Below are positions 1 to 7,448 of a stretch of DNA of 16,334 bases, in pieces. The translations under genes and the position numbers were made by a program. Source of the DNA: Eubacterium sp. (GTDB lineage: Bacteria; Bacillota; Clostridia; Oscillospirales; Acutalibacteraceae); assembly GCA_024696725.1 (NCBI GenBank), contig JAILGO010000094.1, forward strand, positions 1-16,334, in the 5' to 3' direction. How positions within the stretch are numbered: position 1 is the first letter of the stretch; each line of letters opens with the position of its first letter. The notes under the pieces were generated by a model. The model saw nothing but the letters and a program-made list of their open reading frames with translations. It was not told where the DNA came from and did no database searches.

Positions 1-33
1 GACGGAAAAATCAATATTTGTTAAACTGTATAA

Positions 34-45
34 TAATATATATTA
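34..45. repeat. 12-bp perfect AT palindrome upstream of miaB
   Basis: TAATATATATTA reads identically on both strands. It lies in the AT-rich leader, directly beside the larger inverted repeat at 45-69 and about 30 bp upstream of the -35 box of the miaB promoter. It could be an operator half, part of an UP-like element, or simply a product of the extreme AT content. The sequence alone does not decide between these. Confidence 0.4.
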
Positions 46-69
46 AAATAATAAAATATTTATTATTTT
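45..69. repeat. 11-bp perfect inverted repeat, all A/T
   Basis: The arms are AAAATAATAAA (45-55) and TTTATTATTTT (59-69), separated by the three bases ATA. The match is perfect over 11 bp, but every pair is A-T, so an RNA hairpin would be weak and a terminator role is unlikely. The repeat ends 5 bp before the -35 box at 75, which is compatible with an operator or a curved UP-like region. In such AT-rich DNA a chance inverted repeat is also plausible. Confidence 0.45.
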
Positions 70-74
70 GTATA

Positions 75-103
75 TTGAATAACTACCTGCGATTTGATAT
101 AAT
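75..103 (+). promoter_or_regulatory. sigma-A type promoter for miaB (extended -10)
   Basis: A -35 box TTGAAT (75-80) is followed by a 17-bp spacer and a perfect -10 box TATAAT (98-103). The TG at 95-96 gives an extended -10 (TGnTATAAT). The DNA upstream (about 10-74) is almost pure A/T and could act as an UP element. Transcription should begin near 109-111, giving a leader of about 32 nt before the GTG start of miaB at 143. This is the only convincing promoter in the window, so it may drive the whole gene run. Confidence 0.75.
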
Positions 104-142
104 AAATTCTATTATGGGTAAGTATAAGCGGGAGGTGAAAAC

Positions 143-1567
143 GTGTCTGTTGAGATTCATAAAGTGACCGAGGCGGAGCTTAACGAGCAGAGGGCTTACG
201 GCGAGCGCGTAAAGGCTCTTACGGCTGACAGATACGCCTCACAGCCCGCGGCGTGCGTCGTGACCTACGGCTGTCAGCAGAACGTCGCCGACAGCGAGAG
301 AATTCAGGGTATGCTTTCGGAAATGGGCTATACCTTAACCGAGGAAAGACAGGGCGCGAAGCTTATTATTTTCAATACCTGCGCCGTGCGCGAGCACGCC
401 GAGGATAGAGTTTTCGGAAATGTCGGCGCGCTGAAAAAGTACAAGCTTAAAAACCCCGACGTTATTATAGCGCTTTGCGGCTGTATGATGCAGCAGAAGC
501 ATATCGCCGAAAAAATCAAGAATTCTTTTCCGTTTGTCGATTTGGTATTCGGTACCCACGTCGTTCACCGTCTGCCCGAGCTTCTCTATACCGCGCTGAC
601 GAGAAGAAAGCGCGTGTTCGAGCTTCCCGACAGCGACGGCGTTATCGCCGAGGGACTTCCCGTAATCCATAAGGACGGAGCGAGAGTTTTCCTTCCGATA
701 ATGTACGGCTGTAATAATTTCTGTACCTACTGTATAGTGCCTTACGTAAGAGGCCGCGAGAGGAGCAGGGAAGCCGACGATATCGAAAGGGAATTCAGAG
801 AGCTCGTCGCTTCGGGCTGTAAGGAGATAATGCTCCTCGGTCAGAACGTCAATTCCTACGGAAAGGATTTGAAGCCCGCCGTAAGCTTTTCGGAGCTTTT
901 AAGACGGCTGAACGATATTGAGGGCGACTTCCGTATTCGCTTTATGACGAGTCACCCGAAGGACTGCACGAAGGAGCTTATCGAAACAATGGCGCGGTGT
1001 GATAAGGTTGCCGAGCATCTCCACCTTCCGTTTCAGAGCGGTAATAACCGCGTGCTTAAGGCTATGAACAGAGGCTATTCGCGCGAGCATTATCTCAGCC
1101 TTATAAATTACGCGAAGGAGCTTATGGGCGATTCGCTTTCGGTTACAAGCGATATTATCGTCGGTTTTCCGGGCGAAACCTATGAGGAATTTCTCGATAC
1201 GGTTTCTCTCGTTAAGGAGCTCGGAGCCTCCTCGCTGTTTACCTTTATCTATTCGCCGAGAGAGGGAACGCCCGCAGCGAAGCTTGACGACCCCGTGAGC
1301 TACGAGGAAAAATCGAAGTGGCTGCGCGAGCTGCTTGAAGTACAGGAAAAGGTATCCGCCGAGCAGATGGCGCTGAATAAGGGAAAAACCTTTAAGTGCT
1401 ACGTGTACGGAAAGGGTAAATTAGGAGATAATTATCTTGCCGCGAGAACCGACGGTAATTTGATTATAGAATTTGAGGGCGGCGAAAGGCTTATCGACAC
1501 GTTTCAGGATATAACGGTAACCGAGCCGCTGACCTACGTTATGAAAGGTGAAATTAAAAAATTATAA
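143..1567 (+). CDS. miaB: MiaB, tRNA-2-methylthio-N6-dimethylallyladenosine-37 synthase
   Basis: This radical-SAM methylthiotransferase converts i6A37 to ms2i6A37 in tRNAs reading UNN codons. The 474-residue protein shows the three MTTase-domain cluster ligands C44 (TYGCQQN), C80 (FNTCAVRE) and C114 (LCGC). It also shows the radical-SAM CxxxCxxC at C190, C194 and C197 (YGCNNFCTYC). A TRAM-like RNA-binding region occupies roughly residues 405-470. The GTG at 143 is preceded by GGGAGGTG at 130-137, well spaced for initiation, and no better start follows. The TRAM end and the TYGCQ/ENRV-type motifs favour MiaB over RimO or MtaB, as does the ymcA-mutS-mutL context seen in B. subtilis, where miaB is ymcB. 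Its substrate-generating partner miaA lies four genes downstream. It is the first gene after the only clear promoter. Confidence 0.96.
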   Translation: MSVEIHKVTEAELNEQRAYGERVKALTADRYASQPAACVVTYGCQQNVADSERIQGMLSEMGYTLTEERQGAKLIIFNTCAVREHAEDRVFGNVGALKKYKLKNPDVIIALCGCMMQQKHIAEKIKNSFPFVDLVFGTHVVHRLPELLYTALTRRKRVFELPDSDGVIAEGLPVIHKDGARVFLPIMYGCNNFCTYCIVPYVRGRERSREADDIEREFRELVASGCKEIMLLGQNVNSYGKDLKPAVSFSELLRRLNDIEGDFRIRFMTSHPKDCTKELIETMARCDKVAEHLHLPFQSGNNRVLKAMNRGYSREHYLSLINYAKELMGDSLSVTSDIIVGFPGETYEEFLDTVSLVKELGASSLFTFIYSPREGTPAAKLDDPVSYEEKSKWLRELLEVQEKVSAEQMALNKGKTFKCYVYGKGKLGDNYLAARTDGNLIIEFEGGERLIDTFQDITVTEPLTYVMKGEIKKL

Positions 1568-1570
1568 TTC

Positions 1571-1576
1571 GGAGGA
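1571..1576 (+). promoter_or_regulatory. Shine-Dalgarno that fixes the ymcA-like start at 1584
   Basis: GGAGGA at 1571-1576 lies 7 nt before ATG 1584. An in-frame upstream ATG at 1548 lies inside the 3' end of miaB with no ribosome binding site and would add a 12-residue extension. The strong site therefore selects 1584. Confidence 0.85.
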
Positions 1577-1583
1577 AATTACT

Positions 1584-1991
1584 ATGAATCTGGAAAAGAC
1601 ATTAAGAGAACTCGGAAAAGAAATTCAGGCTGACCCGAGATACGTAGCTCTTAAAGAGGCTGCCGCCGCTAACGATAAGGACGAGGAGCTTCAGAAGCAG
1701 ATGCAGGAGCTTCAGCTTATCACCCTTAAGTATCAGCAGGAAATGGGCAAGGGCGACGAGGCTGACAGCGAAAAGCTTGAGGAGCTTCAGAAGGATTATC
1801 AGAAGCTTTACGGCGAGCTTATGGAAAGAGAGTCTATGGTTAACTATTCAGCCGCAGCTAAAGAGGTTGAGGAAATGGCTCAGTATATTACGGGTATGAT
1901 GGGACTGTTCTTTGACGGTCAGGACCCCGAAACCTGTGAAATCCCGCCCGCAGACTGTACCCATAACTGCGCTACCTGCGGAGGCTGCTGA
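1584..1991 (+). CDS. YlbF/YmcA-family protein with cysteine-rich C-terminus
   Basis: This is a small, mainly helical protein of 135 residues, similar in character and position to B. subtilis YmcA (RicA), which sits between miaB (ymcB) and mutS. In Bacillus, YmcA, YlbF and YaaT form the Ric complex, which affects mRNA maturation by RNase Y, competence, sporulation and biofilm formation and carries Fe-S clusters. Residues 1-110 are charged and helix-forming, with the heptad-like run EELQKQMQELQ. The last 18 residues hold five cysteines: C118, C125, C129, C132 and C135, the final residue. The spacing C-x6-C-x3-C-x2-C-x2-C suggests Fe-S or zinc binding. The family call rests on synteny, length and composition. 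Assignment to YmcA rather than YlbF is inference, so no gene symbol is given. Confidence 0.8.
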   Translation: MNLEKTLRELGKEIQADPRYVALKEAAAANDKDEELQKQMQELQLITLKYQQEMGKGDEADSEKLEELQKDYQKLYGELMERESMVNYSAAAKEVEEMAQYITGMMGLFFDGQDPETCEIPPADCTHNCATCGGC

Positions 1992-2029
1992 TAACTTTTA
2001 TCACAGAACACTCTTAAGAGGAGAACAAA

Positions 2030-4654
2030 ATGGCGAAAAAACGCGAGCTGTCACCTATGATGCAGCAGTATTTTCAGGTTAAAAAAGAATATCCGGGCGT
2101 GATTTTGTTCTTCCGTCTCGGCGACTTTTACGAAATGTTTTTCGACGACGCAAAAACCGCGGCGAAGGAGCTTGACCTCGTCCTTACGGGAAGAGACTGC
2201 GGGCTTGAAGAGCGCGCGCCGATGTGCGGCGTTCCGTTTCACAGCGCCGACAGCTATATCGCGAAGCTCGTTTCACGCGGCTATAAGGTAGCTATCTGCG
2301 AGCAGACCGAGGACCCGAAGGCGGCGAAGGGAATAGTAAGGCGCGACGTTATCCGCGTTGTTACTCCCGGTACGGCGCTTGAAAGCAGTATTCTCGACGA
2401 GGGAACGAATAACTACCTCTGCGCAATCTGTAAAAGAGAGAACGAAACGGGACTCTGCTTTGCCGACGTTTCAACGGGCGAGTTCCATATCACCGTCGCC
2501 GGCAGGGATAACGAGGAGGAGAGCATTATAAACAGCCTCTCCGCCTACTCCCCTAAAGAGCTTCTTTTAAGTCCTTCGGCGGCTTCGCTCGACGGCGTAA
2601 TTAAATTCGCTGACGTAAGGCTTAACGCTTCGGTTGAAACGCTTGACGAAGCCGTGTTCGATTTCGACGCTTCGGCTGAGCTTGTTATAGAGACTATGAA
2701 GCGCGACGAAATTTCGTCTCTCGGTATAGGTCACAGCAAGGCTGCGGTCTGCGCTCTCGGAGCGGTTATCTATTATCTCCGCGAAACCCAGAAAACCGAC
2801 GAGCTTGAAACGCCGAGCGAGATAGAGTTTTACGAGGGCGACGATTATATGGCTCTCGATTTGAGCGCGAGAAGAAATCTCGAGCTTACTAAATCAATGA
2901 TGACGGGCGATAAAAAGCATTCGCTTCTCTGGATAATTGATAAAACCCGTACCGCTATGGGTAAAAGAATGCTCCGCCTCTGGCTTGAAAGACCGCTCGT
3001 TAACATTTCGCGTATAACTAAAAGACAGAACTCCGTCGCGGAGCTTCACGACGATAATATGCTTCGCGATTCGGTAAGAGCCTCGCTTGCGGGAGTCAGC
3101 GATATCGAAAGGCTTATGAGCCGTATCGCGTATTCAAACGCTAACGCGAAAGAGCTTCGCGCTCTCTGCGAAACGGTAAAGAGGCTCCCCGGAATAAAAG
3201 GCGCAATAAGCGGCTGCGGCGCGGCTATGCTTAAGGATATTTATAACGGCATTGACCTGCTCGGCGACGTGTGCGGTTTAATCGACGCCGCTATCGTGGA
3301 CGAGCCCCCGTTCTCGCTTCGTGAGGGCGGACTTATCCGCGCAGGCTACAGCGCCGAAATCGACGAGCTCTCCGATATAGTCAACGGAGGCGCGTCAATA
3401 CTTGCCGAAATCGAAGCGAGAGAAAAGGAGAGAACGGGTATACCCAAGCTCCGCGTTTCGTATAACAAGGTTTTCGGCTACTTTATCGAGGTAACCAATT
3501 CGTATAAGGATATGGTCCCCGAGGATTATATAAGAAAACAGACGCTTACTAACTGCGAAAGATTCATTACGGGCGAGCTCAAGGAGCTTGAGGGCAAGGT
3601 GCTCGGCGCTAAGGAAAGGCTTATCGCGCTTGAGTACGATATCTTCTGCTCCGTGAGAAACGAGGTCGCAAAGCAGGTTGAGAGAATTCAGAAAACCGCG
3701 AAAGCCGTAGCGACGCTTGACTGTCTCGCGTCTCTCGCGGAAACGGCGTACGTAAATAATTACTGCGCTCCTCATATAACGAGCGACGGCGTTATAGATA
3801 TAAAGGACGGGCGTCATCCCGTTGTTGAGACGCTTCTCGACGGCGGCGTGTTCGTTCCTAACGATACCGCGCTCGATACCGCGGATAACCGTTGCGCGAT
3901 TATCACGGGTCCGAATATGGCGGGTAAGTCGACCTATATGCGCCAGACCGCGCTTATAGTCCTTCTCGCGCAGACGGGCTCCTTCGTTCCCGCAAAGAGC
4001 GCAAGAATCGGAGTCGTCGACGCAATCTTTACAAGAGTCGGCGCAAGCGACGACCTCGCCTCGGGACAGTCGACCTTTCTGGTCGAAATGAACGAGGTCT
4101 CGTCGATAATTAAAAACGCTACTAAAAATTCGTTGATTATTCTCGATGAAATCGGACGCGGAACCTCAACCTTCGACGGTATGAGTATCGCGCGCGCCGT
4201 GCTTGAATACACGGTTAAGAAAATCGGAGCGAAAACGCTTTTCGCAACCCACTACCACGAGCTTACGGCTATGGAGGGACTGCTTGACGGCGTAAGGAAC
4301 TATTCGATAGCCGTTAAGAAAAAGGGCGACGATATTACCTTCCTGAGAAGGATTGTAAGAGGCGGCGCCGACCAGTCCTTCGGTATTGAGGTCGCGAAGC
4401 TCGCGGGAATACCTAACAGCGTGGTAAAACGCGCTAAGGTAATTCTTAAGGAGCTTGAAGCGAATAAGATAGATATTGAATTTAAAGCCGAAACCGAGGA
4501 GCCCGGAGAAAGCGAGGATATTCAGTATAACTTCAGTACGAATTCCGCGCGCGACTTTCTTGAACTTATAAAGGCTATTGATATTAACACGCTTACTCCC
4601 ATTGAGGCTATACAGACGCTTAACGACCTCAAAAAGAAAGCGGAGGAGCTGTAA
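2030..4654 (+). CDS. mutS: MutS, DNA mismatch recognition ATPase
   Basis: This protein binds mismatches and small loops and recruits MutL. At 874 residues it has the usual MutS1 length and domain order. The N-terminal mismatch-binding domain carries the Phe-x-Glu wedge at F33-Y34-E35 (GDFYEMF), which separates it from MutS2 proteins. The central connector, lever and clamp regions span roughly 130-560. In the ABC-type ATPase domain, Walker A GPNMAGKS is at 627-634, the signature DDLASGQST follows, and Walker B ends at D706-E707 (IILDEIGRGTSTFDG). FATHYHEL follows. The C-terminus (INTLTPIEAIQTLNDLKK) resembles the MutS tail helix. QYNF at about 832 is a possible degenerate beta-clamp motif. The start has AAGAGGAG at 2016-2023. 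mutL follows after 22 nt, giving coordinated supply of the pair. Confidence 0.98.
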   Translation: MAKKRELSPMMQQYFQVKKEYPGVILFFRLGDFYEMFFDDAKTAAKELDLVLTGRDCGLEERAPMCGVPFHSADSYIAKLVSRGYKVAICEQTEDPKAAKGIVRRDVIRVVTPGTALESSILDEGTNNYLCAICKRENETGLCFADVSTGEFHITVAGRDNEEESIINSLSAYSPKELLLSPSAASLDGVIKFADVRLNASVETLDEAVFDFDASAELVIETMKRDEISSLGIGHSKAAVCALGAVIYYLRETQKTDELETPSEIEFYEGDDYMALDLSARRNLELTKSMMTGDKKHSLLWIIDKTRTAMGKRMLRLWLERPLVNISRITKRQNSVAELHDDNMLRDSVRASLAGVSDIERLMSRIAYSNANAKELRALCETVKRLPGIKGAISGCGAAMLKDIYNGIDLLGDVCGLIDAAIVDEPPFSLREGGLIRAGYSAEIDELSDIVNGGASILAEIEAREKERTGIPKLRVSYNKVFGYFIEVTNSYKDMVPEDYIRKQTLTNCERFITGELKELEGKVLGAKERLIALEYDIFCSVRNEVAKQVERIQKTAKAVATLDCLASLAETAYVNNYCAPHITSDGVIDIKDGRHPVVETLLDGGVFVPNDTALDTADNRCAIITGPNMAGKSTYMRQTALIVLLAQTGSFVPAKSARIGVVDAIFTRVGASDDLASGQSTFLVEMNEVSSIIKNATKNSLIILDEIGRGTSTFDGMSIARAVLEYTVKKIGAKTLFATHYHELTAMEGLLDGVRNYSIAVKKKGDDITFLRRIVRGGADQSFGIEVAKLAGIPNSVVKRAKVILKELEANKIDIEFKAETEEPGESEDIQYNFSTNSARDFLELIKAIDINTLTPIEAIQTLNDLKKKAEEL

Positions 4655-4663
4655 TCTGTAAAA

Positions 4664-4670
4664 GGGGGTG
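4664..4670 (+). promoter_or_regulatory. Shine-Dalgarno favouring a TTG start for mutL at 4677
   Basis: GGGGGTG at 4664-4670 is the only strong ribosome binding site before mutL. The first in-frame start-like codon, GTG at 4668, is part of this site and so cannot easily use it. TTG at 4677 lies 6 nt after it. Starting there gives MSEINILPKE, which aligns well with the N-termini of other MutL proteins. Confidence 0.75.
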
Positions 4671-4676
4671 AACGCC

Positions 4677-6512
4677 TTGTCCGAAATAAATATACTGCCT
4701 AAAGAGGTCTATCAGCTTATAGCTGCGGGCGAGGTCGTTGAACGCCCGTCGTCCGTCGTTAAGGAAATGCTTGAAAATTCCGTAGACGCGGGCGCAAAAA
4801 ATATTACCGTAGAGATTAAAAACGGCGGCTCGACCTATATCCGTATTACCGACGACGGCTCGGGTATCCCGAAAAGCGAGGTAAAAAAGGTATTTATGCC
4901 GCACGCTACAAGTAAGATAAAAACCGGAAGCGATTTGGATTCTATCGCGACTCTCGGCTTTCGCGGCGAGGCTATGTCGTCAATAGCCGCCGTGGCGCGC
5001 GTTGAGCTTCTTACAAGAGCAAAGGGCGAGGAGCTCGGAACGAGATATGAAATCGCAGGCGGCGAGGAGCTCGACTTCTCCGACGCGGGCTGTCCCGAGG
5101 GTACGACGGTAGTCGTCCGCGACATTTTCTTTAATACTCCCGCGAGAATGAAATTTCTCAAGAAGGACGTTACCGAGGGTAACTCCGTCGCGGGTATTGT
5201 CGACAGGATGGCAATAAGCCACCCGGAGGTTTCGTTCCGCTTTATCCGCGAGGGAAAGCAGACTCTGATTACCTCGGGAAACGGCGAGCTTAAAAGCGCG
5301 GTGTATTCCGTTTTCGGTAAAGAGTTTTCCGACGGACTTGCCGAGGTGGATTACAGCGTAAACGGTATGCGCGTTACGGGACTTGTAACGAGACCGGCGG
5401 CGGCGAGAAAAAGCAGAGCGATGCAGTTCTTCTTTATCAACTCCCGCTCCGTAAGGTGCGCTACCGCAACGGCGGCGCTTGAACAGGCGTATAAGAATTC
5501 CGTTATGGTCGGTAAGTTCCCGGGCTGCGTTCTTAATATCGAATGTGATACCTCTTTCGTCGACGTGAACGTACACCCCGCTAAGATTGAGGTCCGTTTC
5601 GCTAACGAGCGTCCCGTCTTTGAGCTCGTATACTACGGGGTAAAGTCCGCGATAGAAACTCAGGACAAGCCGAAGGAGGCGCATTTCCCCGACTATAAGG
5701 CTCCCGCGCTTACCGCTTCGGGAAAAATTGATATAAGACCCCGAAACGAAGAAAAGCCCGTTCAGCTTCAGTTTAAACAGAAAACTCCCGACGACTTCTG
5801 GCAGGTTGCCGCGCCGTCGTCAAAGCCCGAACGAAACGAGGTGCTTGCGGGCGAGGCGTTTAAAATCAGCCTTGACGATTTAACCGAAAAAAAGGAGTAT
5901 GCTCCCGCCGAAGCGCCCGTTAAGGAAGAAAGCCCGAATACCGACGTCCCCGACTTCAGAATTGTCGGCGAGGCGTTCAAAACCTATATTATCGCAGAAA
6001 TCGAGGGCGCGCTCTATTTTATAGATAAGCACGCCGCCCACGAAAGAATGAATTTTGAGAAGCTTAAAAGAAGCACACAAATCAATTCTCAGCTTCTTCT
6101 TCAGCCCGTAGCCGTACGGCTCTCGCCCGAAGAGTATAACGCCGTTTGCGATAATCTCGGGCTGTATTCGAAATGCGGCTTCGCGGTTGAGGATTTCGGC
6201 GGAAATACGGTTATAGTGCGCGAATGTCCGTCGATGCTCGGCGGAGAGGATATCGCGGATTTAATCGTTGAAACCGCAGGCAAGCTCCTCGACGGAAAAA
6301 CGGATATAACTCCCGAACGGATGGACTGGATTTTCCATTCAACCTCGTGCAGAGCCGCCGTAAAGGCGGGCGATTATACCTCGCCGCAGGAGAGAGAGCT
6401 TTTCGTAAAAAGACTTCTATCGATGCCGGATATAAGATACTGTCCGCACGGCAGACCGGTTATGATAAAAATGAGTAAATACGATATTGAAAAGCAGTTC
6501 GGCAGGGCTTAA
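4677..6512 (+). CDS. mutL: MutL, mismatch repair ATPase and latent endonuclease
   Basis: This protein couples MutS recognition to strand incision. It is 611 residues from TTG 4677; GTG 4668 would add three. The N-terminal GHKL ATPase has IAAGEVVERP, E30 and N34 in KEMLENSVDAG, the DDGSGI loop and TLGFRGEA. A poorly conserved linker spans about 330-420. The C-terminal domain holds the endonuclease motif as DKHAAHERMNFE (450-461); the usual second residue Gln is Lys here, but the metal-binding D, H and E residues are kept. SCRAAVKAGD (C558) and CPHGRP (589-594) complete the zinc/endonuclease site. QLLLQP (472-477) fits the MutL beta-clamp-binding motif. It is therefore of the nicking type found in organisms without MutH. 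miaA follows after 2 nt, suggesting translational coupling. Confidence 0.97.
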   Translation: MSEINILPKEVYQLIAAGEVVERPSSVVKEMLENSVDAGAKNITVEIKNGGSTYIRITDDGSGIPKSEVKKVFMPHATSKIKTGSDLDSIATLGFRGEAMSSIAAVARVELLTRAKGEELGTRYEIAGGEELDFSDAGCPEGTTVVVRDIFFNTPARMKFLKKDVTEGNSVAGIVDRMAISHPEVSFRFIREGKQTLITSGNGELKSAVYSVFGKEFSDGLAEVDYSVNGMRVTGLVTRPAAARKSRAMQFFFINSRSVRCATATAALEQAYKNSVMVGKFPGCVLNIECDTSFVDVNVHPAKIEVRFANERPVFELVYYGVKSAIETQDKPKEAHFPDYKAPALTASGKIDIRPRNEEKPVQLQFKQKTPDDFWQVAAPSSKPERNEVLAGEAFKISLDDLTEKKEYAPAEAPVKEESPNTDVPDFRIVGEAFKTYIIAEIEGALYFIDKHAAHERMNFEKLKRSTQINSQLLLQPVAVRLSPEEYNAVCDNLGLYSKCGFAVEDFGGNTVIVRECPSMLGGEDIADLIVETAGKLLDGKTDITPERMDWIFHSTSCRAAVKAGDYTSPQERELFVKRLLSMPDIRYCPHGRPVMIKMSKYDIEKQFGRA

Positions 6513-6514
6513 CT

Positions 6515-7435
6515 ATGGATAAAATTAAGCTTATATGTGTTGTCGGCGCGACCGCGTCGGGAAAGACCGCGCTCGCGGTCGGACTTGCAGAGTCTCTCGG
6601 CGGCGAGGTTATCAGCGCTGACTCAATGCAGGTCTATAAGGGTATGCCGATAGCTACCGCGGCGGCGACTGCGGAGGAGCAGAAGGGAATACCTCACCAC
6701 CTTCTCGGTTTTCTCGAGCCGGGGGAGCGCTTTTCGGTAGGCGAGTTCGTACCTCTTGCGAAAAAAACGGCTTTTGAGATAGCCGAAAGGGGAAAGGTAC
6801 CGATTGTCGCGGGCGGAACGGGTCTGTTCATTGACAGCCTCGCTCAGAATATAAGCTTCGCGGGTTCGGGCGCCGACGAGGAATTAAGAAACGAATTAGA
6901 GAAAAAATCAACCGACGAGCTGTACGCCGAGCTTTTAAGTCTCGACGGCGAGGCGGCTGAGAATATACATAAAAACAACAGAAAACGCGTTATAAGAGCG
7001 CTTGAGCTTTATTACGGCGGAATAAGCAAGACCGAGCAGAATATAAAATCGCGCGAAGGTGAAAATCCCTTCGATACGCTTTATATAGGTATCGGCTGCC
7101 GCGACAGGGAAAAGCTCTACGAAAGGATAAATAAGCGCGTTGACCTTATGGTCGAAAACGGACTTGAGGAGGAGGCGCGTCTTATGCTCTCCCGCGTCGG
7201 AAAAACCGCGGCGCAGGCGATAGGGCATAAGGAGCTGAAGCCGTATATTGACGGCGAAATCACTCTTGAAGAGGCGGTTGAGAATTTAAAAAGAGAAACC
7301 CGCCGCTACGCGAAGCGTCAGCTTACCTGGTTCAGACGAAACGGGGATATCCACTGGTTTAATACCGACGAGCTTGAGTTTTCCGAGCTTGTAAGAAGAG
7401 CCGCGGCGCTTGCAGAGGATTTTTTAAACGATTGA
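6515..7435 (+). CDS. miaA: MiaA, tRNA dimethylallyltransferase
   Basis: This enzyme transfers the dimethylallyl group from DMAPP to N6 of A37 in tRNAs reading UNN codons, making the i6A that MiaB then methylthiolates. The 306-residue length is typical. The N-terminal P-loop is GATASGKT (11-18), followed by the diagnostic ISADSMQVYKGM segment (33-44) and GGTG at 100-103. The C-terminal basic region RRYAKRQLTWFRRN is the conserved MiaA tail that contacts tRNA. The ATG at 6515 lies 2 nt after the mutL stop and has only a weak AGGG inside the end of mutL, so reinitiation from mutL translation is likely. In many clostridia miaA is followed by hfq. Here it is not, and an HlyD-like gene follows. Confidence 0.97.
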   Translation: MDKIKLICVVGATASGKTALAVGLAESLGGEVISADSMQVYKGMPIATAAATAEEQKGIPHHLLGFLEPGERFSVGEFVPLAKKTAFEIAERGKVPIVAGGTGLFIDSLAQNISFAGSGADEELRNELEKKSTDELYAELLSLDGEAAENIHKNNRKRVIRALELYYGGISKTEQNIKSREGENPFDTLYIGIGCRDREKLYERINKRVDLMVENGLEEEARLMLSRVGKTAAQAIGHKELKPYIDGEITLEEAVENLKRETRRYAKRQLTWFRRNGDIHWFNTDELEFSELVRRAAALAEDFLND

Positions 7436-7448
7436 CGGAGGCGTTGAT

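Noticed and set aside
29..34. Second TATAAT in the leader as an additional promoter
   Set aside because: No recognisable -35 box at about 17 bp upstream, and AT-rich DNA gives such matches by chance.
4980..5684. 234-codon open frame on the minus strand across mutL
   Set aside because: It lies wholly inside mutL, whose motifs are clear, has no ribosome binding site or recognisable domain, and is explained by the biased codon use of the + strand gene.
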